Positions 7,077 to 17,617 of a stretch of DNA of 64,000 bases are shown one piece after another (positions within the stretch are counted from its first letter, which is position 1; each line of letters opens with the position of its first letter). The notes beneath the pieces are model-generated. The model ran no database searches. It was not told the origin of the DNA and saw only the letters and a list, made by a program, of their open reading frames with translations. The stretch comes from Rossellomorea sp. AcN35-11. Lineage in GTDB: Bacteria > Bacillota > Bacilli > Bacillales > Bacillaceae_B. Both the position numbers and the translations under genes were made by a program. Location: contig CP128835.1 of the NCBI GenBank assembly GCA_030388825.1, positions 2,040,001-2,104,000 on the forward strand, read 5' to 3'.

Positions 7077-7313
7077 TCACCCATGATCCTGATTCGGTTC
7101 CGGCTGACAATAGATAATGGCTTCGATTGATTGGGAATTCACGACCAGGTATTCAGGAGCGGTCGTTGGGGTGAAGATGGCTACGCGCTCGTTAGAATTA
7201 AATGATATGAAATTCCTGATTTCGACGGCACTTCCGTTAATGATGAGACGGTTCATCAAGGTACCTGGGGTTGTATTCAACAGTAACTTTTCTATTGATG
7301 TTAACTCTGACAT
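7077..7313 (-). CDS. Small hypothetical protein
   Basis: A 78-residue protein starting at ATG 7313, with AGGTGAT about 8 bases upstream. It has no membrane segment or signal; the middle is beta-like (NRLIINGSAVEIRNFISF, ERVAIFTPTTAPEYLVVN) and the C-terminus is acidic and proline-rich. I do not recognise the family. The gene is divergent from the C1q-like gene at 7561, and the roughly 250 bases between them show no other feature. It is separate in orientation from the cassette run to its left. Confidence 0.5.
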   Translation of the reverse strand: MSELTSIEKLLLNTTPGTLMNRLIINGSAVEIRNFISFNSNERVAIFTPTTAPEYLVVNSQSIEAIIYCQPEPNQDHG

Positions 7314-7560
7314 TCGATTTCATCACCTATCTATTGGTCATTTCAAGTCTCTAGTATTTATATGCTATAAAATGTTTTTTTGATTAGATGAATCAACTAT
7401 TCGTATCGAAATATGTTCCGATTAGAGCAATAATCAGCAAAATGATAGGACAATAGCTGAAACATAATAAATTCTATCAAATACTATATAGTATGGGGAT
7501 ATACGGTAAGAAAGGGGATATTCATATTCTCAAAGCTAAAAGGAAGAAAGGAGGAATTTG

Positions 7561-8079
7561 ATGATGGATAAAAAATGCAGTAAACGACATTGTGAGCATA
7601 TTTGTTCGGCATTCAGGGCGATATCTGAAGAATCTCAGAGTGTAACTGGATTTACAGGACAGAAGCTGGAGTTTCCTAAAGTGGTCTTTGATTTAAACAA
7701 TGAATACGATCGAGAGAATTCTGTATTTATCCCAGAACATGGTGGAGTGTATGTAATTACGGCCTCTACATTATTTTTCCCTGGAAAGGATGTTGCTCCT
7801 CAGGACTTCGTCGTCAACCTAACCATCAATGTAAATGATGAGGTAGCACTGGCAGGACAAAACATTCTTCCTAAAGCTTTGTTTTCTTTTGATGGTTTAG
7901 GGACGACGGTAACAGGAATCCTACAACTGAAGAAGTGTGACAAAGTGGAGGTGTCGGCTAATCCGACCATAAATGGAGAGGTATACCCGAGTCCATTTTT
8001 TACACATTTTGAAGCAGCCAGAGTGTCGTCACCTCGATATTCTCCTCATTCACATAGAAGACCCCACTCAAATCGATAA
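7561..8079 (+). CDS. C1q/TNF-like jelly-roll protein (BclA C-terminal domain type)
   Basis: About 172 residues. After a short Cys/His-rich head (KCSKRHCEHICSAF) the sequence follows the trimerising jelly-roll pattern of bacterial C1q-like domains found at the ends of exosporium glycoproteins: FDLNNEYDRENSVFIPEHGG, VYVITASTLFF, VVNLTINVNDEVALA, VTGILQLKKCDKVEVSANP. It lacks the collagen-like GXT repeats of BclA. The start is ATG 7561, with GGAGG at 7550-7554. A role on the spore surface is an inference from the family. The C-terminus is His/Arg/Ser-rich. Confidence 0.65.
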   Translation: MMDKKCSKRHCEHICSAFRAISEESQSVTGFTGQKLEFPKVVFDLNNEYDRENSVFIPEHGGVYVITASTLFFPGKDVAPQDFVVNLTINVNDEVALAGQNILPKALFSFDGLGTTVTGILQLKKCDKVEVSANPTINGEVYPSPFFTHFEAARVSSPRYSPHSHRRPHSNR

Positions 8080-8208
8080 ACTTTTCAACCCTTAAATCAT
8101 GTGATAGATGAGTAAACAAATCAATGAAATAAGAAAAGGCCAACCAAGTGTAACCTATTAACGGAACTATTAGCACTGTTATCTGTAAAGTATTAAAGGG
8201 TGGTACCA

Positions 8209-8452
8209 TGCCGCAAAAAGTTAGAGACATCATGAAATATAGAAAGATTTCACTAGCCTTTTTATTTATTTCTATATTATTAAGGAGAATGATCTGGACG
8301 ATATATACCGATGTCCTTACTGTAAGGTGAAATTTTTAAGTGGAGAAATTATTGAATAATAAACGTTCGTATTGGTGCAAGAAGTGTGCTAAAACGCTCA
8401 GAGTCTTTTCATCTCTGAGCGTTTTTAGCGATATTTAGGCTGAAAAATAGAT
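8209..8452 (+). pseudogene. Possible decayed zinc-ribbon protein gene
   Basis: No single frame covers the stretch. Separate frames give a basic, hydrophobic start (ATG 8209, RKISLAFLFISILLRR), then DDIYRCPYCKVKFLSGEIIE, then SYWCKKCAKTLRVF. Together CPYC and CKKC look like the two knuckles of a zinc ribbon, so this may be a small gene broken by one or two shifts. Low confidence: the pieces could be coincidental. GGTGG precedes ATG 8209. Confidence 0.25.
8391..8426. terminator. Strong bidirectional terminator
   Basis: AAAACGCTCAGAG with CTCTGAGCGTTTTT, a 13-bp stem with T/A runs on both sides. It could serve the plus-strand remnant and the minus-strand EamA gene. Confidence 0.8.
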
Positions 8453-8471
8453 TACTTGGCACTGATCATTG

Positions 8472-9397
8472 TTATGAAGTCTTTACAGGCTCATTTGAAA
8501 CCATGTGTGAAGGGACTCCTTTGAAGAAGAGTGGTTTGTTCTTGAATAACGAAAACAACACACATCCCGCCAAAACAATCACACTCCCAACACCCTGTAA
8601 CCCATTCATCTTCTCACCCAAAAAGACAAACGCCAACAAAGCTGTGAAGACTGGATTAAAGTTCAAAAACAATCCCGACGTACTAGGCCCCAGCTTATTC
8701 ACCCCGACATTCCAAAGCACCATGCAAACAACCGTGGATATCACACCCGTATACAGGATCGACTGCACGAATGAAGCATCGACATTGGTCACACGGAAAT
8801 CATGAAGATTAAAAGGAAGCAGGATAAGAAGTCCGAATATCCCTGAATAAAGAATCGACATCATCGGTGTGACGGTCTTCATCGCCCATTTACTGCACAC
8901 GGAATAGAATCCCCACATGACGACCGCAGCGAGCATATATAGGTCCCCTTCATTAAACTGAAGGGAGTAGACCATCTCCAGATTTCCTTTGGACAGCACA
9001 AGCATCACGCCAAAGAGGGAGATGAGCATGGATAGGAATTGATAGGCGTTCATCTTTTCCTTTAAGAAAATAAAAGAGATTCCCGCAATCGAGAACATGT
9101 TCAGGGTTGAAATCAAGCCGACGTTTGTCGCAGACGTCTTCTCAAGTGCCATGAATTGGAGCGCCTGAAAGAGGGCCACCCCTGTCACCCCCATCAATGC
9201 GAGGGGCAGGATCGACCGGACCGGTGGAATGAGCTTCCTTTCCTTCCACCAGACCATCGGCAACAGGCAAAGGACCGCAATGCCCCACCTCAATATCGTC
9301 AGCGTTCCAGGGGAGGCGTGCTCCACGAGCGTTTCCCCACGATGAAATTGCCTCCCCACAGAAGGCTCGTCAGTAACAGCAGATAATAATATTTCAC
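8472..9397 (-). pseudogene. EamA/DMT-family exporter, frameshifted near its start
   Basis: A ten-TM drug/metabolite transporter with two EamA repeats; the long frame 9359-8472 gives the bulk (ASPGTLTILRWGIAVLCLLP, VVMWGFYSVCSKWAMK, FLGEKMNGLQGVGSVIVLAG). The missing first helix is in another frame, beginning at GTG 9397: YYYLLLLTSLLWGGNFIVGK, which joins to TLVEH if one A is added to the AAA run near 9332. The gene is therefore either a fresh frameshift mutant or intact with a base-calling deletion. The transported compound is unknown. A stretch upstream (9398-9809) holds no confident gene. Confidence 0.75.
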
Positions 9398-9809
9398 GTC
9401 ATTTAGCCCCTTTTCCAAGAGCCACTGTGCACAATGACATTTTCTATAAGAATAATTCTAACATTTTCCTGTAAATACGAAAGAAGATATTGTTTAGTTG
9501 GGATTATTCGAAATAATGGAAAGTGAATTTTGATTTTAGATTAAAAAGGTTCAGTTATAGGCGGGGATGGAGGGGGTTTTTGGAACAATTAAAAAGGGGG
9601 GTGCAAGGGCTTCGATGACTTTAGCAAGATACTGATCAATGTACAGTTTGATCATTGTGCGACTCATCTTTTTATTGAAAGGCCAAGACACCCCGAAGGA
9701 ATAAACGATTGTTAAAAATATATTTATTTGAAATAATTGGTAGAGTAGGATGGTTATTATTACTGCAGTCCCATCATTCAAAATTTGTGATCTAAGAGAG
9801 GTGTGTTGC
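9398..9809. other. Intergenic region with no confident gene
   Basis: A minus-strand frame here (KKMSRTMIKLYIDQYLAKVI..., stop at 9551) could be a remnant but has no start of its own. The 15-mer TTGAAATAATTGGTA at 9728-9742 recurs twice elsewhere in the window. Confidence 0.4.
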
Positions 9810-10529
9810 ATGGGGAGAAAAGAGTCACTTAACATAACTGATTTAATGGCAAGATTGAAAATGGTAAAAGGTGAAAACTTTATCACGATTGAAAATACAA
9901 CAAGCCTGACAAATCCCGAACTAATTGAACTTATACCCTGCATAATGGAGAAACCATTTATAAAATCGTGTAAAAACGTAAACATCCTTGTTGATAGTGA
10001 AATTAACCAAGAGGTTGTATCTCTTTTAACAGATTATGAGTTTACATTACATGATGAAAACGTCACTGTTCACAAGGTTCTTGATGAATCATCAACTATT
10101 GAATATGGTTTCTCGTTAAAGAGTTTGTATGATCTTTCGATACCAGAGTTTAAAAGGATTTGGGAAGCTTCCATGAAAGAATCATTAAATGTACTATCTT
10201 CGCTAAATATTGATGAACATATGCGAAGCGTAGAGGTGGAACTAGGTCCTACCTATAAGAAATCTTGTATGGTTGCTTATGAAAATGAGGTTCCAATCGG
10301 AGTCTTGATGCCTCATATTGAACCAGGGACTTCAGATGAGGGAAGGATCTTTTATTTTGGGATCATTCCAAGTGAGAGAGGGAAAGGAAAAAGTAAACTT
10401 CTCCACCAACAAGCACTAGAGATACTAAAAAAAGATTTTAAAGCTTCATATTACATAGGCTCTACTGGTCACAACAACTTACCGATGCTTAGAACATTCA
10501 GACATAACGTATGTACGGTGATAGAATGA
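9810..10529 (+). CDS. GNAT-family acetyltransferase
   Basis: About 239 residues. The C-terminal half holds the acetyl-CoA binding region of the GNAT fold: IFYFGIIPSERGKGKSKLLHQQAL (the RGKGKS loop is the R/Q-x-x-G-x-G/A motif) followed by YYIGSTGHNNLPMLRTF. The N-terminal half is an unrecognised extension. The start at ATG 9810 is preferred to 9750 because AGAGAGGTG lies about 7 bases upstream. Acceptor substrate unknown. The last residues (HNVCTVIE) are short of a full C-terminal strand, so a small truncation is possible. Confidence 0.75.
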   Translation: MGRKESLNITDLMARLKMVKGENFITIENTTSLTNPELIELIPCIMEKPFIKSCKNVNILVDSEINQEVVSLLTDYEFTLHDENVTVHKVLDESSTIEYGFSLKSLYDLSIPEFKRIWEASMKESLNVLSSLNIDEHMRSVEVELGPTYKKSCMVAYENEVPIGVLMPHIEPGTSDEGRIFYFGIIPSERGKGKSKLLHQQALEILKKDFKASYYIGSTGHNNLPMLRTFRHNVCTVIE

Positions 10530-10674
10530 AATAAAGTGTTTAAAAGGAAAAATCGAAACATAATAAAGTAATCCTATTTATTAAATGGAGACATTGTCCG
10601 GTTTCCCGGGCTCAGGAAATCAAATAGAGTAGCAAACTGGAACTGTGCTCATTAAAATTCTCGCACAAAAACAG

Positions 10675-10704
10675 AAGAACACTCCTCATCATAAGAGTGT
10701 TCTT
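10675..10704 (-). terminator. Terminator hairpin
   Basis: AAGAACACTC (10675-10684) with GAGTGTTCTT (10695-10704). A T-rich tract follows on the minus strand, suiting the 10773-11315 gene. Confidence 0.6.
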
Positions 10705-10772
10705 AAAAAAATATTGTCTACAATATCTATGCAAAACAACGATTTAACAAAATCTCCGAATGGTACTTCGCG

Positions 10773-11315
10773 TCATTGATCATTATTTTCTTCACTGCAA
10801 CTCGTTGAATATAATATTTGTACTCTGCATAGCGCGTCGATCATGACCTCTTGGAATACTTGGGAAGCAACTCCAGTGAATGTATTACAGTAATTGGAGA
10901 TGTCATCAGCATAGAATTGAATAACCTCCGCTGCAAAAATAGGATAGACAGCATCCATACTCCCAGGAAATTGCGGTTGCACGACTATATTTTGAAAATA
11001 GGCGTTTCCTTCCAAGGCAGCTTTTACAAGGTGTGCGACTTCAAAAGCATCCAATGGGCAAGGTGTAGGAGACACAATTTCTTGATTATAAATAACGACG
11101 ACAGATAACGTAACATTTCCAAAATTTTGTGATGGGGTAAGAAGAGTAGCCAGAGCCTGTGCTTTGTCATAATCGTTCACGATCACCAATGCAAGGTACT
11201 GGTCTTGAACCGGGATCAATGGCCCCACCTCCACGAGGGGATCAGCCCCAATTGAGTATTTCAATTGATTAAAATAAATCACCCATGGTGGTGAAAGTTC
11301 AGGTGCGTTTGGCAC
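10773..11315 (-). CDS. Hypothetical protein, 180 residues
   Basis: Starts at GTG 11315 with AGGAGG about 7 bases upstream and ends before a terminator hairpin, so it is a convincing monocistronic gene. The sequence is acidic, with valine-rich strands (YLALVIVNDYDKAQALATLL, NVTLSVVVIYNQEI) and a Cys near the C-terminus. No signal peptide or TM helix. I do not recognise the family. The tidy promoter-distal structure and lack of decay set it apart from the remnants to its right. Confidence 0.6.
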   Translation of the reverse strand: MPNAPELSPPWVIYFNQLKYSIGADPLVEVGPLIPVQDQYLALVIVNDYDKAQALATLLTPSQNFGNVTLSVVVIYNQEIVSPTPCPLDAFEVAHLVKAALEGNAYFQNIVVQPQFPGSMDAVYPIFAAEVIQFYADDISNYCNTFTGVASQVFQEVMIDALCRVQILYSTSCSEENNDQ

Positions 11316-11452
11316 TTTGAATCCCTCCTAACATAATAGAATGATAAAAAATTTCTTATTCTATTATATGAATGAATAGAGGGTTGGATTGGACAAGTAT
11401 ATGAGAAAAATGAAAGAAGGCAATCATTTCTGACATAAATAAGATAAGACAT

Positions 11453-11692
11453 CTAAATCTTAACCGTCATAATAAGAATTTTATTAAGTGTATTGGTTTG
11501 TATGTTTCTATTAGTTATTATTGATTCCTTCATTGGAAGAGGATTTCTACAATACCGCTCATACTTCTCCGCCTTCAACCAGCCGCACGCCTCCAACCGC
11601 TTAACCGAACGCTGAATCCGCGAATGGGAATACTCATCAATCTTCTTCCCATTGTAATACCACATATCGTGATTAATTATCGAAAAGCACAC
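11453..11692 (-). pseudogene. Remnant of an unidentified gene
   Basis: A 79-codon frame without a convincing ribosome site. Part of it (SHSRIQRSVKRLEACGWLKAE) has the look of a winged-helix or helix-turn-helix segment. The frame ends in low-complexity Asn/Ile-rich sequence. I treat it as a gene fragment of unknown origin. Confidence 0.25.
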
Positions 11693-11885
11693 GATCAGTT
11701 AGGTAGAGCTGTCATAACTGTTCTTTAAGATAATCATTATGCTGTATTAGTTTATATTCAATTTTTGATTTGTATTCTTGGTAAAGAGGTTTCAGTTTTT
11801 CTTGGCTATCTGTGAATGCTTTATTTTCTTGTAAACCTTCTATATTACAACATCAAAACCACTGCCACTAGAGACGCTAAGGTAG

Positions 11886-12101
11886 TAGATAGGCTGCAGG
11901 TTTTCTGCTTTGGAAGAATATTTTAATTCACCAATTGAAGAATCCCTAAAGTCGAATAATTTGTTAATAAAAATATTGTGTACTCTGGACCGCCGTGTTG
12001 GGAAAAGAACTTTACGAAAAATGGAAGAATCTATATCTGAACAACAAACATTAGTTCAGGTTTTTTATAAATTACGTTGTGACGCAGAAAATATATATTA
12101 G
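11886..12101 (+). pseudogene. SF0329-family protein, C-terminal fragment
   Basis: The readable segment (FSALEEYFNSPIEESLKS, then LDRRVGKRTLRKMEE and LVQVFYKLRCDAENIY) matches my memory of the C-terminus of SF0329 family proteins, cytosolic proteins common in Bacillus whose function is unknown. The first two-thirds of the gene are missing and an in-frame stop lies just upstream. The neighbouring 11.7-11.9 kb contains no further homologous pieces that I can see. Confidence 0.45.
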
Positions 12102-12225
12102 GGAGAATAAACAAAGTCATAACCTCCATAAAATAGGAAGTTGCTTTTCTACGCTCTATCAACATTGAACTTTAATAAGGCTATTAAATTAACGGGGTGT
12201 TTCAGAAGAAAGTAAGCTCTTTATT

Positions 12226-12324
12226 TTGAATCTTTTTCTTCAGTCTGCCGCTAAATTTGAAGAGATTTATAATCAAATACTAGAACAGTTCATATTGAAA
12301 AATCTTGAAACGACGAAAATATAA
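12226..12324 (+). pseudogene. Unidentified 3' gene fragment
   Basis: A short open frame (LFLQSAAKFEEIYNQILEQF) ending at TAA 12322-12324 directly before a terminator hairpin, so it looks like the tail of a lost gene. No family assigned. Confidence 0.3.
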
Positions 12325-12338
12325 CGAAATCCATGAGC

Positions 12339-12369
12339 AGCCGTTCCCAGTTGGAATGGTTGTTTTTTT
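12339..12369 (+). terminator. Rho-independent terminator
   Basis: AGCCGTTCC (12339-12347) with GGAATGGTT (12353-12361) followed by T7. Confidence 0.75.
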
Positions 12370-12467
12370 ATTTTACACATGAGTATCTGAAGGACAAGTG
12401 TGTATGTTGCTTGGTCATATTCAGAACACATTTCTCTTTTATAGTCTAATCATAGACGAAAGGAGAC

Positions 12468-15400
12468 ATGCGGAAGATGAAAAAATGGATTGATTTCAGC
12501 TTAAAAAACAGTGTTGCCATCCTTGTGTTAACCGTCCTGGTGGTGGCAAGCAGGTTTACTATCGACGAATACGATAAAGTTGGAAACCTACCCAGACGTG
12601 GAGGTTCCAACCCTTCTGATACAAGCGAGTTATCCGAACCATTCCTCCGAAGAAGTGGAGAAGGATATCACGCTGCCAATCGAGGAAGCAGTTGAACAAC
12701 TGGCCCCTTATGAAGAATTAACGAGTACAACAGGGGCAAACAGCACCATGATTCAAGTAAGCTATGACTTCGGTGAAGACATGGATGAACGGGAACGTGA
12801 CATTCAATCCGCCATCAGTAAGCTTTCGCTACCGGAAGATGCGACTCTTACGTATAAACGGTTATCAGCCAGTGCAAAGCCTATTTATCAAATTGCCTTT
12901 GCCGATGATGAATTATCAGCGCTACAAGGTGATGTAACGGATAGCCTTGTACCGCAGCTTCAAACGATTGCAGGTGTGAGTGACGTAACAGTCTCAGGAA
13001 CGTCCACTACCAAGCTGGTCATCGAAGTGGACGAAGAAAAAGTAGCGGAGAACGGGGTAACCGTGACAAGCATCATCAATGCGTTAAACGAGAAAAACCA
13101 CGTGCTGCCGCTTGGAAGTCTGGAAGATGAAGGGAAGATCCCCGTTAGTATAGAAGGGGACATTTCCAGCGTTGAAGAGATGAAGAAGATGCAAATCCCT
13201 GTCCCTCAGCAAGGGAACCAGCCCCAGCCTCAGCAATCAACGTTTATTTCTTTAAGTGATGTGGCTGAAATCAAAGAGGTGGGCGAACAGAACAGCATCA
13301 CCCGGTATAATGGAAAACCGGCCCTTTTGTTAAATGTAACGAAAACACAGGATGCCAATACAGCTGAGGTGGTTGAGCTTGTAAAAGAAGAGGTGAAAGA
13401 CTTCAATGATTCGTATGACTATGAAGTATACACCATCACTGATCAAGGGAAAGAGGTAGAGAAATCCGTGAACTCCCTATTAAAGGAAGGCGGATTCGGT
13501 GCGCTATTTACCATCATGATCATTCTGTTGTTTTTAAGGAATTTCCGGGCCACGTTCATTGCCATACTATCGTTGCCGATTTCAATCTTAGGGACCATTG
13601 CCGTTCTTGACTATTTGGGATACTCCTTAAACATCATGACGCTTGGCGGGATGGCAGTGGCCATCGGCCGTATTGTCGACGATAGTATTGTCGTCATCGA
13701 GAACATGTTCCAGTGGATGCAGAAGAAAAAAGAGCTGTCAAAACGGGAGCTCATTCTGAACGCTACCAAAGAAGTCATCGGAGCGGTCACGTCGTCAACG
13801 GTGGCAACCGTAGTAGTGTTTCTTCCGTTGGCGTTTGTAGGAGGAATTGTAGGAGAGTTCTTTAAACCGTTCTCCATTGCCGTGGTGACATCCATTGTTC
13901 TCTCCCTCCTTGTCGCATTCATCCTCATCCCGGTATTGGCACTGGCCCTTTTAAAAGAAGGACGCCATGAAGAGAAGCAGGGGTGGATTCAAAAAGCATA
14001 CCACCGGTTATTAAAAGGGTCACTGAACCATAAAAAGACCGTCATGGTAAGTGCTGCAGTATTATTGGCCGGAGCCCTCTTCCTGGTACCGATGATCGGC
14101 AAGTCCTTTCTGCCAAGTGGTCCGGCAAGTGCAGTAGAGGCAGACATTGAACTTCCAGTGTCCACAACCCTTGAAGAAACCAATAGTCTTGCCGAAGATG
14201 TAGAAGACATGCTCATGGAAGAAGCGTCTGTAGAGTACGTTCAAGGCTCTGTCGGATCCGTTAATAACACGAATCAATTAAAGCAAAAAGCATCGGCTGA
14301 TTATAAAGCCACCATATTTATTCAACTTAAAGATGGGTACACCGTAACAACGGAACGAAAAGCCCTGGAAGAAGACATAACCGAACTGGTCTCAGCATCA
14401 TACCAAGACAGCACCGTTCGCATGCAGGAAGTACAGCAGGAAGGACCCCCATCTGGAAAAACCATCGATATCACCCTCTACGGGGAAAATGTTGAAGCAC
14501 TTCTCGATGCAGCCGACCAGGTGGAAGGTGCACTGCGTGAACATGACCAACTAACGGATGTGTCCAGCTCTGCACAAAAACTTCAAACGAAATACAAATT
14601 GGAACTAACAGACGAAGCCGTTGAACTAGGCGTGAATCAATACAGCATTCACCAGCAGCTAAAGGAAAAAATGAATGAACTGTCAGCAGGAACCATGGAG
14701 GTTGACAGCAAAGAGCTAGAGGTAGTGGTAACCTATAACGAGCTCATCTCTGACAAAGAAGAACTGGAAAATACCGAGATCCTCACACCCCAGGGACCAA
14801 AACCATTAATCGAACTCGCAACCATCGAGGAACAGTTCATTCCAGCAAGTATTCAGCATCAAGACGGCAAACTTGCCTACACATTATCAGCCGAAAGTGT
14901 CAGTGAGGAAGTTGGCGCCGTCACAGAACAAGTAGAAAAAGATGTGGCCTCCCTTCCCATCTCAGAAGAAGTCGAATGGGTTGTAGGTGGCGGACAAGAC
15001 ATGATGACAGAAGGCTTCCGTGACCTTGGTCAGGCCATGATGATCGCTGTAGGACTCGTGTTCTTAACCCTCACCATCACATACGGAGGAGTCATTACCC
15101 CATTTGTGATCCTGTCATCATTGATCTTTGTCCCAATCGGCTCCCTGGGTGCCCTCCTGATCACAGGTGAAACCCTATCCATGAGCGGCATGATCGGGAT
15201 GCTGATGCTAATCGGGATCGTCGTCACCAATGCGGTAGTCATGCTGGACCGCGTAGAAGCCAATCGCATCAGCGGAATGGCCTTAGAGCATGCAGTGATG
15301 GAAGCCTGTACCACACGCTTCCGCCCCATTCTCATGACGGCACTTGCTACGATCCTGGCACTCGTCCCGCTGGCTTTATCCACATCCACTTCAGGTGTGA

Positions 15401-15522
15401 TATCGAAAGGGCTCGCCATCACCGTCATTGGCGGACTGACTACCAGTACACTGCTCACCCTTGTCTTCATACCTGTTCTGTACAGTGCAGTAGGGAAGTG
15501 GAGAAGGTTGTCATTAACATGA
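12468..15522 (+). pseudogene. RND-family efflux pump (AcrB/SwrC-like), N-terminal one-base insertion
   Basis: About 1016 residues if repaired, normal for hydrophobe/amphiphile efflux RND pumps, which use proton flow through 12 TM helices. The long frame from 12580 carries the porter domains, the TM4 proton-relay motif GRIVDDSIVVIEN and the C-terminal repeat (GIVVTNAVVMLDRVEA). TM1 is in another frame beginning at ATG 12468 (KKWIDFSLKNSVAILVLTVL). Reading VVA-AGLLSTNTIKLETYPDV is restored by removing one A from the CAAG at about 12547-12549. No adaptor protein gene is adjacent; Gram-positive SwrC-type pumps act without one. A terminator follows at 15608. Confidence 0.85.
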
Positions 15523-15607
15523 GATAGATACAGAGCAAAATGTAAGAGGGGGATGTTGGCAAGATTCAATACATTTCCCGGCTTCTTTCATCATATATGT
15601 ATTAACG

Positions 15608-15638
15608 AACAGGCAGGATGAGCATTCTGCCTGTTTCT
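15608..15638 (+). terminator. Rho-independent terminator
   Basis: AACAGGCAG (15608-15616) with CTGCCTGTT (15627-15635), then TCT. It lies downstream of the RND gene and immediately before the ribosome site of the next gene. Confidence 0.65.
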
Positions 15639-15652
15639 ATAGGGGAGGAATT

Positions 15653-15949
15653 ATGTTGAAAAAGTGGATCGTCAGCGCTGCCGTCATGGTGGCTTTAATG
15701 AGTAGCATGTACATGACAAAGCCTACAGAGGATATGTATGCTGAGTGGCTGTTAGAGAAGATGAGTGAAAGAATGGGGGTGAACCAACCTTTAGAGAATG
15801 AGACGCTGAAGGCGTTAGGGGAGAAGATGATTATAAGTAACTCAGAGTATACTGAATATGTATTTTTTACTGTTCATACGACGGAGTTTATGGGGAAGGA
15901 TATGAAGTTTGTTGGTGTGTTTAGGGTTTTTGTGCCGGTTGGGGGATGA
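15653..15949 (+). CDS. DUF4359-like small secreted/membrane protein
   Basis: A 98-residue protein with an N-terminal hydrophobic segment (KKWIVSAAVMVALMSSMYMT), which could be a signal peptide or single anchor, followed by KPTEDMYAEWLLEKM, a pattern I associate with DUF4359. The C-terminal part has beta-type alternation (YTEYVFFTVHTTEF, MKFVGVFRVFVPV). GGGGAGG 5 bases before ATG 15653 supports the start. Function unknown. The palindromic repeat copy P1 begins right after the stop codon. Confidence 0.65.
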   Translation: MLKKWIVSAAVMVALMSSMYMTKPTEDMYAEWLLEKMSERMGVNQPLENETLKALGEKMIISNSEYTEYVFFTVHTTEFMGKDMKFVGVFRVFVPVGG

Positions 15950-15950
15950 G

Positions 15951-15999
15951 GGGTCAAATCCTATGTTGAGTAAAGGAATGTGTATTTGGAGTTTGACCC
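15951..15999. repeat. Palindromic intergenic repeat, copy P1 (divergent)
   Basis: GGGTCAAATCC (15951-15961) pairs with GGAGTTTGACCC (15988-15999). It shares the GGGTCA...TGACCC ends of the family but not the inner GGTGAAGCA core. Confidence 0.5.
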
Positions 16000-16324
16000 T
16001 GTTTTACTATTGAGGTTTATTTAATGTTGCTCTGGATAGTCAGCACGATTTCTTTCGTGTTGATCTGGGTAATCTTTTGAATGAATTACCATTTCTTTCA
16101 ACTCCATTCTAATCTCTATTTCTTATATTTAATTTAACATTAGATAGTAGTAAATGGAATTATAGTGTTTTATTGAAAGTCCCTTTAAATTAAATGAAGT
16201 CTATTGGAGAAACCACATTTAGTTAGATGATTAGACAGGGGGCAGGGTACGATGATGAATTAATGGGCTAAGGACTGACACAAATTCTGGCTAAATAGTC
16301 TATTTAAATCAGAGATCGTGGTAT
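16000..16324. other. Intergenic region, nothing recognised
   Basis: AT-rich sequence on both strands without a supported gene, hairpin or repeat. Confidence 0.5.
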
Positions 16325-17006
16325 ATGAAGAAAAATGTCTATTACTGATCAGTTTCTCAATCCTATTTCTGGGCGCCTGCTCCCTGCAGCGGCCGGAATG
16401 GGCGAAGCCAAATACAAGCACCAACCCTAAAGACATCAAAATCGGACTATCCGTTTCAACCCTGAATAACCCATTCTTCGTCTCCATGAAAAACGGTGTA
16501 GAAGAAGAAGCAAAGAAACAAGGCATGAAAGTCGTCGTCGATGCACAGAACGACGCCGCCAAATAGATCAATTACGTAGAAGACCTCATCCAGCAGGGCG
16601 TCAACGTCTTACTCATCAACCCAACGGATTCAGCGGCCATCTCCACAGCCGTCCAGTCCGCCAACAGCCTGGGCATCCCCGTCGTCACCCTTGACCGCTC
16701 AGCGGAAAAAGGAGATGTAGTCACACTCGTCAGCTCCGATAACGAAATAGGCGGCGAAATGGCTGGGGAGTACTACAGGCAATTCAGAGTTCCGGACGTG
16801 ACGCATTAGTCGTTGGATTTGATGGAAATGAAGATGCGATGACTAGCATTCGTAATGGTAACCTGTCTGCGACTGTCGCACAGCAACCTGAGAAGATTGG
16901 TTCGTTGACCGTTCAGGCTGGAACTGATGTGTTGACGGGGAAGAAAGTGAGGAAGAAGATTCTGGTTCCGTTGAAGTTGGTGACGGAGGAGAATATAGAA
17001 GACTGA
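16325..17006 (+). pseudogene. rbsB: Ribose ABC transporter substrate-binding protein, decayed (rbsB-like)
   Basis: Pieces match the ribose-binding lipoprotein in order: lipobox segment SFSILFLGACSLQ, KIGLSVSTLNNPFFVSM, an in-frame TAG (16564-16566), [45 protein letters not shown], then after a deletion [17 protein letters not shown] and LSATVAQQPEKIG...VPLKLVT. The start ATG 16325 is out of frame by one A in the A5 run behind it. Damage therefore includes an indel, an amber codon, a frameshift and an internal deletion, so this is a real pseudogene and not a base-calling effect. A terminator follows. A second rbsB remnant lies at 22.0 kb. Confidence 0.85.
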
Positions 17007-17026
17007 TCAGAATAAATTGTGGTGGT

Positions 17027-17064
17027 AAACCTCATTCGGGCATTTGTACGAATGAGGTTTTTTT
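17027..17064 (+). terminator. Terminator of the rbsB remnant
   Basis: AAACCTCATTCG (17027-17038) with CGAATGAGGTTT (17049-17060), then T4. Probably the original end of the rbs operon. Confidence 0.8.
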
Positions 17065-17131
17065 CTTTATTGATAAAAGTAGTGGAGAAAAGAATTTAAC
17101 TTTTCTTGTTTGCGTTTGATCCAAATGAGTT

Positions 17132-17144
17132 GGGGTCTGACCCT
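17132..17144. repeat. Palindromic repeat, half copy P2
   Basis: GGGTCTGACCC (17133-17143) alone, the end motif of the family without its core. Confidence 0.45.
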
Positions 17145-17383
17145 GATTAAGCCAATAGCAATATTCATCTTTAAGATAACAAACCTGCTCTCCATTTTCT
17201 CCTCCAATAATTATACATGAGTAGAACATGTTCTGTATGAATATTTTCTACCACTTCTAGCATTTAGCCTTCCTCTAATTTACTTACAACATATTGAAAA
17301 TAGAAAATTCTCCTAAGGGTATCCTTCCTTAGTGTATATCACTATATAAAGGTTGAATACATATTGAAGCAGGAGTGAATCAA

Positions 17384-17617
17384 ATGAGTAGATGTAGAAA
17401 AATAAATCAATGGAAATTCGATTGGGATAAATTTTATCACCTAAAGGGTCTTCACCTGTATGGATGGATTCTGTTGAATGCCAAGTATGAGGGGGGAGTT
17501 CATTTAGGGTGTGTGGTGCTTGGTAAAAGGCTATATATTCGGTCGATAACGAAGTTTCGAGAGGCCCTGAATTTTAAAGTGAGAATGAGACCTTATTGTA
17601 TGCGGCTTGAGTCTTAG
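17384..17617 (+). CDS. Small basic hypothetical protein
   Basis: A 77-residue protein starting at ATG 17384, with AGGAG at 17371-17375 8 bases upstream. Rich in Arg, Lys, Tyr and Trp (MSRCRKINQWKFDWDKFYHL, VRMRPYCMRLES); pI must be high. No TM segment. I do not recognise the family and it could be a nucleic-acid-binding small protein or a remnant. The following 600 bases contain no supported gene. Confidence 0.4.
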   Translation: MSRCRKINQWKFDWDKFYHLKGLHLYGWILLNAKYEGGVHLGCVVLGKRLYIRSITKFREALNFKVRMRPYCMRLES